From assembly GCA_937898675.1 (NCBI GenBank), contig CALEJB010000014.1, positions 1 to 23,864 of the forward strand: a DNA stretch of 23,864 nt, read 5' to 3'. A program made the translations under genes and the position numbers. Of the stretch, positions 16,961 through 23,864 are shown piece after piece. The stretch's first letter is position 1. The number at the start of each line of letters is the position of its first letter. Source of the DNA: an uncultured Prevotellaceae bacterium (GTDB lineage: Bacteria; Bacteroidota; Bacteroidia; Bacteroidales; Muribaculaceae). The notes under the pieces are model-generated. The model did not search any database and was not told the DNA's origin. It saw only the letters and a list, made by a program, of their open reading frames with translations.

Positions 16961-18216
16961 ATGACTTTGATTTTGCCGGTTACTACATCGTTGATAAGGA
17001 TTTGTTTGCGCTCGGTTAGCAACGCAATCTTTTGCTCACAGCGGGAGATAGATTCTTCGATTGGATTGATTTGTCGTTCAACTGCCTGGACAATCTTATG
17101 CTGCTCTTCTTGAGGTGGAAGTGCTATTAATAAGTTGTAAATAGTATCAGGCGCAACTCTCTTTTGACTATTAGTTGCGCCATTAGTGTTATTATTCAAA
17201 TAATCCGTGACTTGGTCTGACTTCAGGAACAGTTCGACAAAATAAGGATTGGCTTCTCGTATTGCAAACGGAATAAATTCCGTTGAAGCAACTGAGTTTT
17301 CTTCGGGATTATTTACATACCAAATCCTTTTTTTATGGACGTTAAGTTTGTTCACTAAAAGCGTAGATTCTGACAAAACGACCTTTGAACTCTCCATGTT
17401 TTTACCTAAAACGACATCGGGTCGTTTTTGATTATCAAAGGCTGGCATACTATATTCATAAAACAGCAGATCCTTAAACAAATTAGGATTAATCAACACT
17501 TTAGATGTTTTGCCTATATATTTGAATCGCCTTAGTTGCCAGTGTGCAGGGATTTGGGGGAGCCAGTCGATGTTGGTGGGTTTCATGGGGGCGTCGGGGT
17601 TGAGTCCCTGGGAGACGGCTTGGTTGATGATGATTTGCTTACGCTCTTGCAGCAGTTCCACCATGCGCTGCTGACTGGCTATCGCCTTGTCAATCTCAGC
17701 CGTTGCACCGTCAAGATATGCCACAATCGTCTCCTGCTCCGCCAGCGGCGGCACAAGAGATAGAACCGTGCCGAAAGAATCAGTGTACATTCTCCATCTT
17801 GAGGGGACTACACCTGTTGATTTGCGAGCGAACTCTGCTAAATACATCGCAGTCCTATAAAGGTAGTGGAAATACTCTGGAGAATGATTCTCTTTGAGTT
17901 TATAGACACAATAAGCAGGACTAACTATTCCATTGTACTGAGATACGCCTAAGCCACCAAGCCATGCGAGCATAATATTGATTACCAAGTTGCTACTGTC
18001 AACGACCTTATAGCCCACAAGGGATTCACTTCTTGAGCCTTCATCGTTTGGTTTAACGCCATCATATTGTGAAACCGACAATAATTGCTCTTCTCCTGTC
18101 TCTGACAATGAAACATGTTCTTCCCAAATGGTCTTGGTGCGCCTAACGTCCCAATGGCTGGGGATTTGCCCAAGCCACGAGATGCCGCTATCCTTGTATG
18201 TGTCGTAGGTTCTCAT
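16957..18216 (-). CDS. hsdS: Type I restriction specificity subunit (HsdS)
   Basis: HsdS recognises the DNA target for both methylation and cutting. The 419 residues show the classic two-half layout. A conserved start DSGISWLGQIPSHW precedes target-recognition domain 1 (about 25-155). A central helical spacer with LDGATAEIDKAIASQQRMVELLQERKQ lies at 167-195. A second DWLPQIPAHW at 217-226 precedes recognition domain 2 (to about 365), and a matching coiled-coil helix ends the protein (EQKIALLTERKQILINDVV). The central spacer is GC-rich (around 17536-17760) while both recognition domains are AT-rich, as expected if they are exchanged between alleles. It overlaps the DUF1016 gene upstream and the 1235-residue gene downstream by 4 bases each. 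No second hsdS, inverted recombination repeats or invertase is seen in the window. Confidence 0.95.
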   Translation of the reverse strand: MRTYDTYKDSGISWLGQIPSHWDVRRTKTIWEEHVSLSETGEEQLLSVSQYDGVKPNDEGSRSESLVGYKVVDSSNLVINIMLAWLGGLGVSQYNGIVSPAYCVYKLKENHSPEYFHYLYRTAMYLAEFARKSTGVVPSRWRMYTDSFGTVLSLVPPLAEQETIVAYLDGATAEIDKAIASQQRMVELLQERKQIIINQAVSQGLNPDAPMKPTNIDWLPQIPAHWQLRRFKYIGKTSKVLINPNLFKDLLFYEYSMPAFDNQKRPDVVLGKNMESSKVVLSESTLLVNKLNVHKKRIWYVNNPEENSVASTEFIPFAIREANPYFVELFLKSDQVTDYLNNNTNGATNSQKRVAPDTIYNLLIALPPQEEQHKIVQAVERQINPIEESISRCEQKIALLTERKQILINDVVTGKIKVI

Positions 18217-19247
18217 TCGTCGATATCGTTGCTTGATTGGATGCGCAGTTTTACTTCATTAACTTGGGCAATCAGTTGCTCGGTGGTTGGTAAGTATAAT
18301 TGATATTGGCTTGCGAGAATTGTCTTGTTATCTTGCGGCAATGACATCTGCACGACGGTATCACTCTTGCGTGTGCAGAGTAATATTCCAATCGTGTTGT
18401 TCTCGTCGGGCGTTTTCTCGCATCGGTCATAATAATTGACATACATCTGCAATTGTCCCAAATCTTGATGAGTGAGTTCACCGGTTTTCAGTTCAACGAC
18501 CACAAAACACCTCAACAGGCGGTTATAGAACACCAGATCGGCAAAAAACTCATGGTCATCAAGCAGGATGCGTTTTTGGCGTGCCACAAACGAGAATCCC
18601 TTCCCCATTTCAAGCAGGAATTCAGCGATATGGGTGATGATGGCTTGCTCCAGGTCTTTCTCGTAATAATGCGGTTTGCGCTCCAAGCCCAAGAACTCCA
18701 ATACCATCGGGTCCTTAATGACTTCGGTGGGTTCTTCTGGAATGCGCTGTTGTCTAGCGACAGCAAGAACACTCTCCTTGTCATTGCTCATCAACAGCCG
18801 TTCATAAAGCAGGGAATCGATCTGACGCTTCATTTCGCGGCCATTCCATGCGTTATTGACGGCTTCTAATTCATAATACTCACGCTTATCGGGGTCTGGT
18901 ATTGATACAAGCAGTTTATACTGAGACCAATTCAATTGCGTCCGCAGTGTGGACGCAATTGGATAAAGACGATAAAAAGCCCGTGCACGCTCTAACTGTC
19001 TTACACCAAATCCACTGCCATATTCGGGCAAGAGTTGATTTGAAAGATTCTTTATCAAATATGCACCATATTCTGCACGTTCTTTTCCTCCTTGTTCCTC
19101 TTCAAAGATGCGTCGGCCTAAGTTCCAATACATCTGCACACGTGCAAAATCAACGCTATGCACAGCTTGTGTGCGGGCCATATTGATGATAGCCTTGATG
19201 TCGTCAACAAATGACGAGGTGAGGTGTAATTTGTTGTCGTTGCTCAT
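18213..19247 (-). CDS. DUF1016/YhcG-family PD-(D/E)xK nuclease
   Basis: This 344-residue protein belongs to the YhcG (DUF1016) family. The N-terminal helical half contains the family pattern QAVHSVDFARVQMYWNLGRR and YGSGFGVRQLERARAFYR. The C-terminal half is a PD-(D/E)xK nuclease fold with Asp237 (FFADLVFYN) and Glu252-Leu-Lys254 (VVVELKTGE), then GQLQMYVNYYD and a GILLCTRKSD strand. All expected active-site residues are present. Family members are often found inside type I restriction operons in Bacteroidetes and Proteobacteria, but their exact role there is not settled; an additional nuclease acting on invading DNA is the usual suggestion. It overlaps hsdM and hsdS by 4 bases (ATGA), so it is co-translated with them. 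Confidence 0.9.
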   Translation of the reverse strand: MSNDNKLHLTSSFVDDIKAIINMARTQAVHSVDFARVQMYWNLGRRIFEEEQGGKERAEYGAYLIKNLSNQLLPEYGSGFGVRQLERARAFYRLYPIASTLRTQLNWSQYKLLVSIPDPDKREYYELEAVNNAWNGREMKRQIDSLLYERLLMSNDKESVLAVARQQRIPEEPTEVIKDPMVLEFLGLERKPHYYEKDLEQAIITHIAEFLLEMGKGFSFVARQKRILLDDHEFFADLVFYNRLLRCFVVVELKTGELTHQDLGQLQMYVNYYDRCEKTPDENNTIGILLCTRKSDTVVQMSLPQDNKTILASQYQLYLPTTEQLIAQVNEVKLRIQSSNDIDE

Positions 19248-21592
19248 TGTTCCAGAATATTTAGCAGTGACTGAATGGCTCCTGTAGACTCTTTCTCGAG
19301 GGCTAGGATGTCGGCGGTGTTCTCTTCTAGCGAGCGCAGGGGCACGGGACGGTAGAAATACTTGTTGAAGGAGATTTCGCAGCCTATCTTGGTGGCGGGC
19401 AGGTTGATCCAGGCGTCGGCGACATAGGGAACTACCTTACGCTTGAAGAAGGCGAGGATGTCCTCCTTGACGGGAATCTTCTCGGTGTCGCGCAAGGCGC
19501 TGTCGGTCTCATAGGTGATATAGGTGCCCCGCTCGGTGAGGTAGTAGCCATAACTGGCCAGTTCGTCTTCGTTGATGTCGTAGGTCATCATGAACTTGGT
19601 CAAATCCTTGGCGTTGGCCTTGATCTCCTTGTCGATGACTGGGGCGGCTGCAGGATCGGGCGTGCTCATGGCACGGGCGATGGTCTGCAACTGGGTAGCG
19701 CCCATGTCGAGCTGGCCTACTTTCTTTAACTCCCTAGCGGTCTCCTTGATTTTCTCAAAGAAGACGTTATAGTCCATATAGACCTCGTCGCCGATGGCTT
19801 GGTGCAAGAGCACGGCAGCTTCACGCAGCTGCTGACGTTCGAGCCATTTCTTCTTGGAGATGAGGGCATCCAGTTTCTTGTCGGTGAGCTTGATGTCCTG
19901 GTCCTGCAATGCCTCCTTGATGGCGGTGCGGTGAGCTTCAAGGCCGTCAAACACCTGCTTGCCATACTTGCCGTAGAGCCACATTGACACGTCGAATTGG
20001 CTGCCGTCAAACAAAAGGTTGTCGATGACCTCGTCGTTGAACTGGCAGCGCAGGCGCAGCGGGCGCTCGACCGTCACGCTGTGGTAGCGGAAGTCGTCGT
20101 TGTCAAATATCTTGGAGGTGACACGCACATCCTGGTCGGCTTCACGCTCGATGAAGTCAATATAGGTGCCGGTGATGTCCTTGATGTCCTTGGGGGTGAT
20201 GGTGCAGTTGCGCTGGCCCTGGTTTTTGCGCAGTTTTTCATACGCCTGTGAAGCATCGATCAACTGCACCTTGCCACGGCGGTTGGCAGCCTTATTGTTG
20301 GTGAGCAGCCACACAAAGGTCGTGATGCCCGTGTTGTAGAAGATATTGTTGGGCAACTGGACGATAGCCTCGACCAGGTCGTGCTCGATGACATGGCGGC
20401 GGATGCTGCTGGCGCCACTGCCCGCGTCGCCGGTAAACATCGACGAGCCGTTGTGGATCGAGGCGATGCGGCTGCCCTGGGGCTGGTATTCCAGCGGTTT
20501 CATCTTGTCGATCATCTCGAGCATGAAAAGCAGCTGGCCGTCACTGGAGGCGGGCGTAGCATCGACCGTTTCCATCTCGCCGGCGAAATTAGGCAACTGC
20601 AACTCATAGCGGTGGTCGATCAACGCCTTGTCGTGATAGAGTTTCTTCTGGTCCTCTTTCCAGGACTTGCCGTAGGGCGGGTTGGTGATCATGTAGCCGA
20701 AACTTTGTCCGGCAAAGTGATTCTCGGTGATGGTGTTGCCCAGGTGCATGCCGCCGGGGTCAACGCCCTTGATGATGAGGTCGCTCTTACAGATGGCGTA
20801 AGTCTCGGGGTTGATCTCGGTACCGAACAGCTGAATAGCGCTGGAGTTGACACCACGCTTGAGCAGGAACTCGCGGCTCTCACTCAACATGCCGCCACTG
20901 CCCTCGGCAGGATCGTAGATGGAAATGACCTTGGGCAGGTTGTCGCCCACGGGCTCAAACACCAGGTGGGCCAGCAGCGAGATCGCGTCACGGGGCGTGA
21001 AGTGCTCACCAGCCTCCTCGTTGTTCTCCTCGTTGAAGCGCCGCAGCAGTTCCTCGAACACCGTTCCCATGCCGTGGTTGGTCAACGGCGGCAGGGGCAG
21101 ACCGTCAGGGTCACTGGCGGGCTTGTCGGTGAGGTTGATACGGGGATCGGTGATGCGCTCAATCATCGAGAGCAGGCGGTCGTTGTTGGCCAGTTTCTCA
21201 GCCTTGGCGTAGTACTCGAAGTTCTTCAGCACGTCCTTCACATTGTCACTGAAGCCAGCCAGGTACTCGTTAAAGTTGTCGAGCAGAATCTTGTTGTCGT
21301 CGGTGGCATGTGACTTCAGTCGTGAAAGCGTCCACTTACTGGTGTTGAAGTAGGACAAGCCGGTGATATCTTTCAAGGCATCCTCGTCGATGATGTCGAG
21401 ACCCGCATCCCGCTGTTCCTGGAGTTCCTCCTCGACGGCTTCCTTGGTAGGCTCGAGCAGAGCATCAAGACGGCGCAATACGACCATTGGGAGAATGACA
21501 TCACGGTATTGGCCGCGAAGGAAAACGTCTCGCAGAATGTCATCCGCGATGCTCCAGATGAGGGATACTATTTGGCTGTAGGTCTTATCCAT
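19244..21592 (-). CDS. hsdM: Type I restriction modification methyltransferase (HsdM)
   Basis: HsdM transfers a methyl group from S-adenosylmethionine to adenine N6 at the site chosen by HsdS. The N-terminal helical domain is typical (IWSIADDILRDVFLRGQYRD, then PMVVLRRLDALLEP). The HFTPRDAISLLAHL segment near 197 leads to SAM-binding motif I YDPAEGSGGML at about 226-236. Catalytic motif IV NPPY lies at 304-307. At 782 residues it is longer than classic HsdM (~520). The extra C-terminal part, after a ~530-640 helical stretch, is a form common in Bacteroidetes. It is the first gene of the operon, GC-rich (35 of 60 bases at 20881-20940), and followed without a gap by the DUF1016 gene. The ATG at 21592 is supported by alignment of the N-terminal motif. 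Confidence 0.96.
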   Translation of the reverse strand: MDKTYSQIVSLIWSIADDILRDVFLRGQYRDVILPMVVLRRLDALLEPTKEAVEEELQEQRDAGLDIIDEDALKDITGLSYFNTSKWTLSRLKSHATDDNKILLDNFNEYLAGFSDNVKDVLKNFEYYAKAEKLANNDRLLSMIERITDPRINLTDKPASDPDGLPLPPLTNHGMGTVFEELLRRFNEENNEEAGEHFTPRDAISLLAHLVFEPVGDNLPKVISIYDPAEGSGGMLSESREFLLKRGVNSSAIQLFGTEINPETYAICKSDLIIKGVDPGGMHLGNTITENHFAGQSFGYMITNPPYGKSWKEDQKKLYHDKALIDHRYELQLPNFAGEMETVDATPASSDGQLLFMLEMIDKMKPLEYQPQGSRIASIHNGSSMFTGDAGSGASSIRRHVIEHDLVEAIVQLPNNIFYNTGITTFVWLLTNNKAANRRGKVQLIDASQAYEKLRKNQGQRNCTITPKDIKDITGTYIDFIEREADQDVRVTSKIFDNDDFRYHSVTVERPLRLRCQFNDEVIDNLLFDGSQFDVSMWLYGKYGKQVFDGLEAHRTAIKEALQDQDIKLTDKKLDALISKKKWLERQQLREAAVLLHQAIGDEVYMDYNVFFEKIKETARELKKVGQLDMGATQLQTIARAMSTPDPAAAPVIDKEIKANAKDLTKFMMTYDINEDELASYGYYLTERGTYITYETDSALRDTEKIPVKEDILAFFKRKVVPYVADAWINLPATKIGCEISFNKYFYRPVPLRSLEENTADILALEKESTGAIQSLLNILEQ

Positions 21593-21651
21593 ATACTTCT
21601 AACAGTGTGTTAACTAAAAACAAACCCCAATGCAGTCCCTGCAGGCCGACC

Positions 21652-21662
21652 AAAGCCTATAT
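21652..21662 (-). promoter_or_regulatory. 11-base motif in the hsdM leader shared with hsdR
   Basis: ATATAGGCTTT on the minus strand, 60 bases before the hsdM ATG, is identical to 13214-13224 before hsdR. In this copy the next base is G (CTTTG), close to the -7 box TAnnTTTG but with one extra base in the spacer. It may be a promoter element or a shared operator. Confidence 0.3.
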
Positions 21663-21713
21663 AACCGCAAAGGAGTTTGTTATATCGTTCATGTTATTGG
21701 TCGCTTTCAGGTG

Positions 21714-21736
21714 ATAAGAAGATTATATCTTCTTAT
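21714..21736. repeat. Perfect inverted repeat in the hsdM leader, candidate operator
   Basis: ATAAGAAGAT at 21714-21723 and ATCTTCTTAT at 21727-21736 are exact reverse complements separated by TAT. The 23-base symmetric site lies just downstream of the candidate hsdM promoter box at 21746-21753. That is where a dimeric repressor would block the start of transcription, or where the transcript would form a leader hairpin. No regulator gene is seen in the window, so a trans-acting factor would be elsewhere. Confidence 0.5.
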
Positions 21737-21745
21737 TCGTGACCG

Positions 21746-21753
21746 CAAATATA
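21746..21753 (-). promoter_or_regulatory. Candidate -7 box for hsdM
   Basis: TATATTTG on the minus strand fits TAnnTTTG. The nearest upstream TTTG is 23 bases away, slightly far for the usual -33 spacing. Use of this box would give an hsdM leader of roughly 150 bases containing the inverted repeat and the 11-base motif. Confidence 0.3.
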
Positions 21754-21937
21754 CTAAAAATATCAATAATTCCAGCCAAAATCAATATAAATCATATCCA
21801 AATAGCCTTGAAACGTGAAAAACGCGGATAATGGCGGGGTATAGCCTTATGTAATGATGAAAAAGGAGATTTGAACGGTGTGGTCTCCTTAGTAACAGAA
21901 GTGATCTATATAATTTATTCAAAATCAATTAGATATT

Positions 21938-22546
21938 ATGGAGAAAGAAAAAGGTAAGCTTAGAGTCATTCAGGTGTTTGACACTATTGAAGATGTAACT
22001 AAAGAAATAGAGCGTTCATTAGATTGGCTTAAAAAGGATCCTGACAAGAAGATTGTGTTTGGTGAGAGAGAAGTATTGATGAATTTTGCACATAATGCGT
22101 GTTGTCTCATGATACAATATGAATCTAACCAGATAACGAAGACTGAGTTGGATTTATATTTGAGAAAGAAACCTGTCCAAGGTAGATTCTTTACCAATGT
22201 CAGCCCTCTTGATTTCAACTTTGTATTTGTGTCAAACATTAATAACCGCATCTACACAAGTTGGCACTATTTTATTGATGATTTGCTTTCGAATAATGTT
22301 GATTTTTCTTTGATAGAACCTTATTTCGAACTGTCCATCATGTATTCGTTTGATAGCATAATCGACCAGATACAGAAAATGGTTACGGATTTTAAGGCCG
22401 CTCATGAAGACTTTGATAAAATGACAAATGAAGAAAGAATAGAGCGATTCTGGTCTTGGCAAGATAACGGGAATTATATTTATTCTGACTTTTTTGACAA
22501 TTTAATAGATGAATGCAAAAAAAGATTCACGAATACTAAATCATGA
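21938..22546 (+). CDS. Unrecognised 202-aa protein, first gene of a small-protein operon
   Basis: The family is not recognised. The product is a soluble, charged, probably mostly helical protein with no signal peptide or membrane span. It has an N-terminal helix rich in Lys/Glu (VTKEIERSLDWLKKDPDKK), an aromatic-rich middle (FFTNVSPLDFNFVFVSNINN, YTSWHYFIDDLL), and a C-terminal helix ending DECKKRFTNTKS. It is transcribed away from hsdM. Its TGA overlaps the next ATG by 4 bases (ATGA at 22543-22546), so it is translationally coupled to the 86-residue gene. The DNA is AT-rich and unlike hsdM. Such a gene at the head of a set of duplicated small genes could be an effector, immunity protein or mobile-element cargo; nothing decides between these. 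Confidence 0.75.
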   Translation: MEKEKGKLRVIQVFDTIEDVTKEIERSLDWLKKDPDKKIVFGEREVLMNFAHNACCLMIQYESNQITKTELDLYLRKKPVQGRFFTNVSPLDFNFVFVSNINNRIYTSWHYFIDDLLSNNVDFSLIEPYFELSIMYSFDSIIDQIQKMVTDFKAAHEDFDKMTNEERIERFWSWQDNGNYIYSDFFDNLIDECKKRFTNTKS

Positions 22547-22803
22547 ATATAGAAGTAACAAAGGAGGACATTAAGAAAATCGGCTATGCGTGCTATAATG
22601 AAGGTGGATTTCTGGCGATAGTATGCGACGGGGACACTTGTAACATTGAAGAGATTCTATTGAGATCCATATTGAAGTGCTTCGGCGATGATTACAAGGT
22701 CATTAAGACTGAGGACTATATATGGGAAAATGATGAGGGAGAAGTAGTATACGAAATTCTGTATGTCACAAACCTACCGTATGAGTTATTTGAGAAGATA
22801 TGA
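22543..22803 (+). CDS. Small protein of family A, first copy (86 aa)
   Basis: The protein begins MNIEVTKEDIKKIGYACY and carries the block EEILLRSILKCFGDDYKV near residues 36-53 and the ending VTNLPYELFEKI. The same three blocks occur in the 86-residue protein at 23422-23682 (DEILLRSILKCYGEDYTV and VTNLPFEIFEKG), so the two are paralogues of equal length. It is acidic, soluble and without known motifs. It overlaps both neighbours by 4 bases. Related small acidic proteins next to basic ones, as here, could form protein pairs. Confidence 0.78.
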   Translation: MNIEVTKEDIKKIGYACYNEGGFLAIVCDGDTCNIEEILLRSILKCFGDDYKVIKTEDYIWENDEGEVVYEILYVTNLPYELFEKI

Positions 22804-23150
22804 TTCAATTATTGCAGGCGCTGTTTTCTGTAATGCCAAAGACAGCGCAACAGCCGATGACAGATTTCCGCAGATCGTGTCTTGAGGCTGAAGAGAAAAA
22901 TGAGTTAGATACGGCACCGGATAATATGGACGATGAGCAACAACCGGGTGATCCATATGCCGATGAGGTTAAGAGACTGGAGGCTGAATACGGGCCTCTT
23001 ATTGAAGGACAACACCTCACAGTTCAATTACAAGATTTGCTGGCATTGGTCCCAAGAGCAAGAAGGCGAATCGATGCCTATAACGGGCTGGTCAAGGATC
23101 TGGCCAATAGAGGTGTGACCTTAACCATCAAATCAAGGAAATCGAAATGA
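22800..23150 (+). CDS. Small protein of family B, first copy (116 aa)
   Basis: The N-terminal half is acidic and low in complexity, with a DNMDDEQQPGDPYADE stretch. The C-terminal ~45 residues are strongly basic: LLALVPRARRRIDAYNGLVK then DLANRGVTLTIKSRKSK. This basic part is shared with the next gene (LFVICPRKRQRKQQYKRFVK, YLASRGITLSIISRKHD), showing a second paralogous family. The basic helix followed by a short beta-like tail could bind nucleic acid or an acidic partner such as family A. It overlaps the preceding and following genes by 4 bases each. No known domain is recognised. Confidence 0.72.
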   Translation: MIQLLQALFSVMPKTAQQPMTDFRRSCLEAEEKNELDTAPDNMDDEQQPGDPYADEVKRLEAEYGPLIEGQHLTVQLQDLLALVPRARRRIDAYNGLVKDLANRGVTLTIKSRKSK

Positions 23151-23413
23151 AATACAGCCATAGTAATGAACTTGAGGAACGGAATTTCGCCCTCGACATA
23201 GAATCCCTCAAGCAACATGACGAGGGATTCAAGATGGCTTATGACAGCGGAAGCGGTTATGAGCTGACAATAAAGCTGATGGACCTTTTTGTGATATGCC
23301 CGAGGAAACGCCAGCGTAAGCAACAATATAAGCGCTTTGTAAAATATCTGGCGTCGAGGGGCATTACACTGAGTATCATCAGCAGGAAACATGATAAAAA
23401 CAATATTAATTAG
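23147..23413 (+). CDS. Small protein of family B, second copy (88 aa)
   Basis: This shorter paralogue of the preceding gene shares its C-terminal basic block (PRKRQRKQQYKRFVKYLASR) and the GITLSIISRK ending. The N-terminus differs (NELEERNFALDIESLKQHDE) and lacks the long acidic region. It starts within the stop of the first B copy (ATGA at 23147-23150) and ends 8 bases before the second family A gene. The gene order is therefore A-B-B'-A'. It is soluble, with unknown function. Confidence 0.72.
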   Translation: MKYSHSNELEERNFALDIESLKQHDEGFKMAYDSGSGYELTIKLMDLFVICPRKRQRKQQYKRFVKYLASRGITLSIISRKHDKNNIN

Positions 23414-23421
23414 AAAATTAT

Positions 23422-23682
23422 ATGAATGTTGAAGTGAAGAAAAGTGACATTTGGATGATCGGTCGTGGTTGCTGGAGGAGAGAAGGCAATTATCTTGCAA
23501 TCGAATGTAAAGTCGATACAGTTAATTATGATGAGATTCTGTTGAGGTCTATTCTAAAGTGCTACGGCGAAGATTACACAGTCACGAATGTCCTTGAGCA
23601 CATTTGCAAAGATGACGAGGACTTAATCGATGGCTACACGCTGGTAACCAACCTGCCGTTTGAGATTTTTGAAAAAGGATGA
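23422..23682 (+). CDS. Small protein of family A, second copy (86 aa)
   Basis: This is a paralogue of the 22543-22803 product, of identical length. The starts match (MNVEVKKSDIWMIGRGCW against MNIEVTKEDIKKIGYACY), the central block is nearly identical, and the ending is TNLPFEIFEKG. Similarity is also visible in the DNA around GAGATTCTGTTGAGGTCT, which suggests fairly recent duplication. It is the last gene before the terminator at 23732-23770. No known motif is seen. Confidence 0.77.
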   Translation: MNVEVKKSDIWMIGRGCWRREGNYLAIECKVDTVNYDEILLRSILKCYGEDYTVTNVLEHICKDDEDLIDGYTLVTNLPFEIFEKG

Positions 23683-23731
23683 CAGTTGGTTTATTCATGT
23701 ATATATAAATTCTTTAGTTGTTAAAATGTTT

Positions 23732-23770
23732 GATTCAGGGTGCTGTGAAGCACTCTGGATCGTTTTTTTT
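23732..23770 (+). terminator. Rho-independent terminator of the small-gene operon
   Basis: GATTCAGGGTGCT (23732-23744) pairs with AGCACTCTGGATC (23749-23761) around the loop GTGA, forming a 13-bp stem with two G-T wobbles. It is followed by G and eight T residues (23763-23770). It lies 50 bases after the last plus-strand stop and is the strongest terminator in the window. No gene is seen from here to the window end. Confidence 0.88.
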
Positions 23771-23864
23771 GCCCTTTCTATTTGCTGTAATGAAAATTTT
23801 AGAAATCAGAACCCCTCAAATTCTTACATGTATATGAAAGACATTATTTGGCTTTCAATAACTG

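Larger units (their letters stand above)
21593..21937. promoter_or_regulatory. Divergent regulatory region between hsdM and the small-gene operon
   Basis: These 345 bases separate two divergent operons and contain no convincing gene. They hold the 11-base motif shared with hsdR (21652-21662), a perfect 10-bp inverted repeat (21714-21736), and a TATATTTG box on the minus strand (21746-21753). They also hold a 7-bp inverted repeat AAGGAGA...TCTCCTT (21863-21869 and 21884-21890), two copies of ATAGCCTT (21802-21809, 21841-21848), and TATAAT at 21909-21914 in front of the plus-strand gene. The density of such elements suggests both operons are controlled from here. Confidence 0.5.

Noticed and set aside
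16957..18216. Phase-variable hsdS shufflon
   Set aside because: Bacteroidales type I loci often carry inverted hsdS copies and a tyrosine recombinase, but only one hsdS and no recombinase or hsdS-flanking inverted repeats are present here.
20381..21313. 310-residue plus-strand open frame opposite hsdM
   Set aside because: Antisense shadow of hsdM in GC-rich DNA; the sequence is a Val/Leu/His-rich complement with no domain.
23078..23500. 140-residue minus-strand open frame across the small-gene array
   Set aside because: It runs against three overlapping plus-strand genes supported by paralogy and ATGA coupling.
23694..23836. CATGTATAT repeated on both sides of the terminator (about 23695 and 23826) as possible attachment sites
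   Set aside because: Only 9 A/T-rich bases with no integrase gene nearby; chance is the simpler explanation.
1..23864. CRISPR array, tRNA or rRNA genes
   Set aside because: No regularly spaced direct repeats and no tRNA or rRNA signature were seen on either strand.

Overview
The window looks like an accessory defence island from a Bacteroidales-type genome (Bacteroides/Prevotella/Muribaculaceae relatives). The grounds are lipoprotein signals of the S-C-[GST] type, almost no Shine-Dalgarno sequences before start codons, a TAnnTTTG-type promoter box, an IS66-type element end, and a type I restriction system of the kind common in that order. The species cannot be fixed from the sequence alone.

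Layout from left to right. (1) 1-342: the 3' end of an IS66-like transposase and the right end of its element, stopping 7 bases from the stop codon of the last defence gene. (2) 350-8786, minus strand: a compact module of secreted vWA protein, lipoprotein with a second membrane span, large tubulin-like GTPase, membrane-anchored papain-like protease, and a small soluble protein. Its genes overlap or nearly touch, and a candidate promoter lies just upstream at 8866-8894. I know of no named system with this gene set, and it is the best candidate here for something undescribed. (3) 9051-10089, minus strand: a lipoprotein and a Gly/Ala-rich hydrophobic small protein of unknown role, between the module and the restriction operon. 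(4) 10112-21592, minus strand: a type I restriction-modification operon in the order hsdM, DUF1016/YhcG nuclease, hsdS, an unrecognised 1235-residue protein, hsdR. The first four genes are chained by 4-base stop/start overlaps. hsdM and hsdR are clearly GC-rich, while the 1235-residue gene and the target-recognition parts of hsdS are AT-rich, so the operon is a mosaic. (5) 21593-21937: a divergent regulatory region with a perfect 10-bp inverted repeat and an 11-base motif that recurs before hsdR. (6) 21938-23682, plus strand: five small genes, four of which form two duplicated families in the mirror-image order A-B-B'-A', closed by a strong intrinsic terminator at 23732-23770.

How the parts may work together: HsdM/HsdS modify host DNA and HsdR cuts unmodified DNA, while the DUF1016 protein and the 1235-residue protein are probably extra nuclease or sensor components carried by the same operon. 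The tubulin module spans the envelope (periplasmic vWA, inner-membrane linker, cytoplasmic tubulin and protease). It could sense or transmit a signal across the inner membrane and release proteolysis. That is inference from domain content and gene order, not something the sequence proves.
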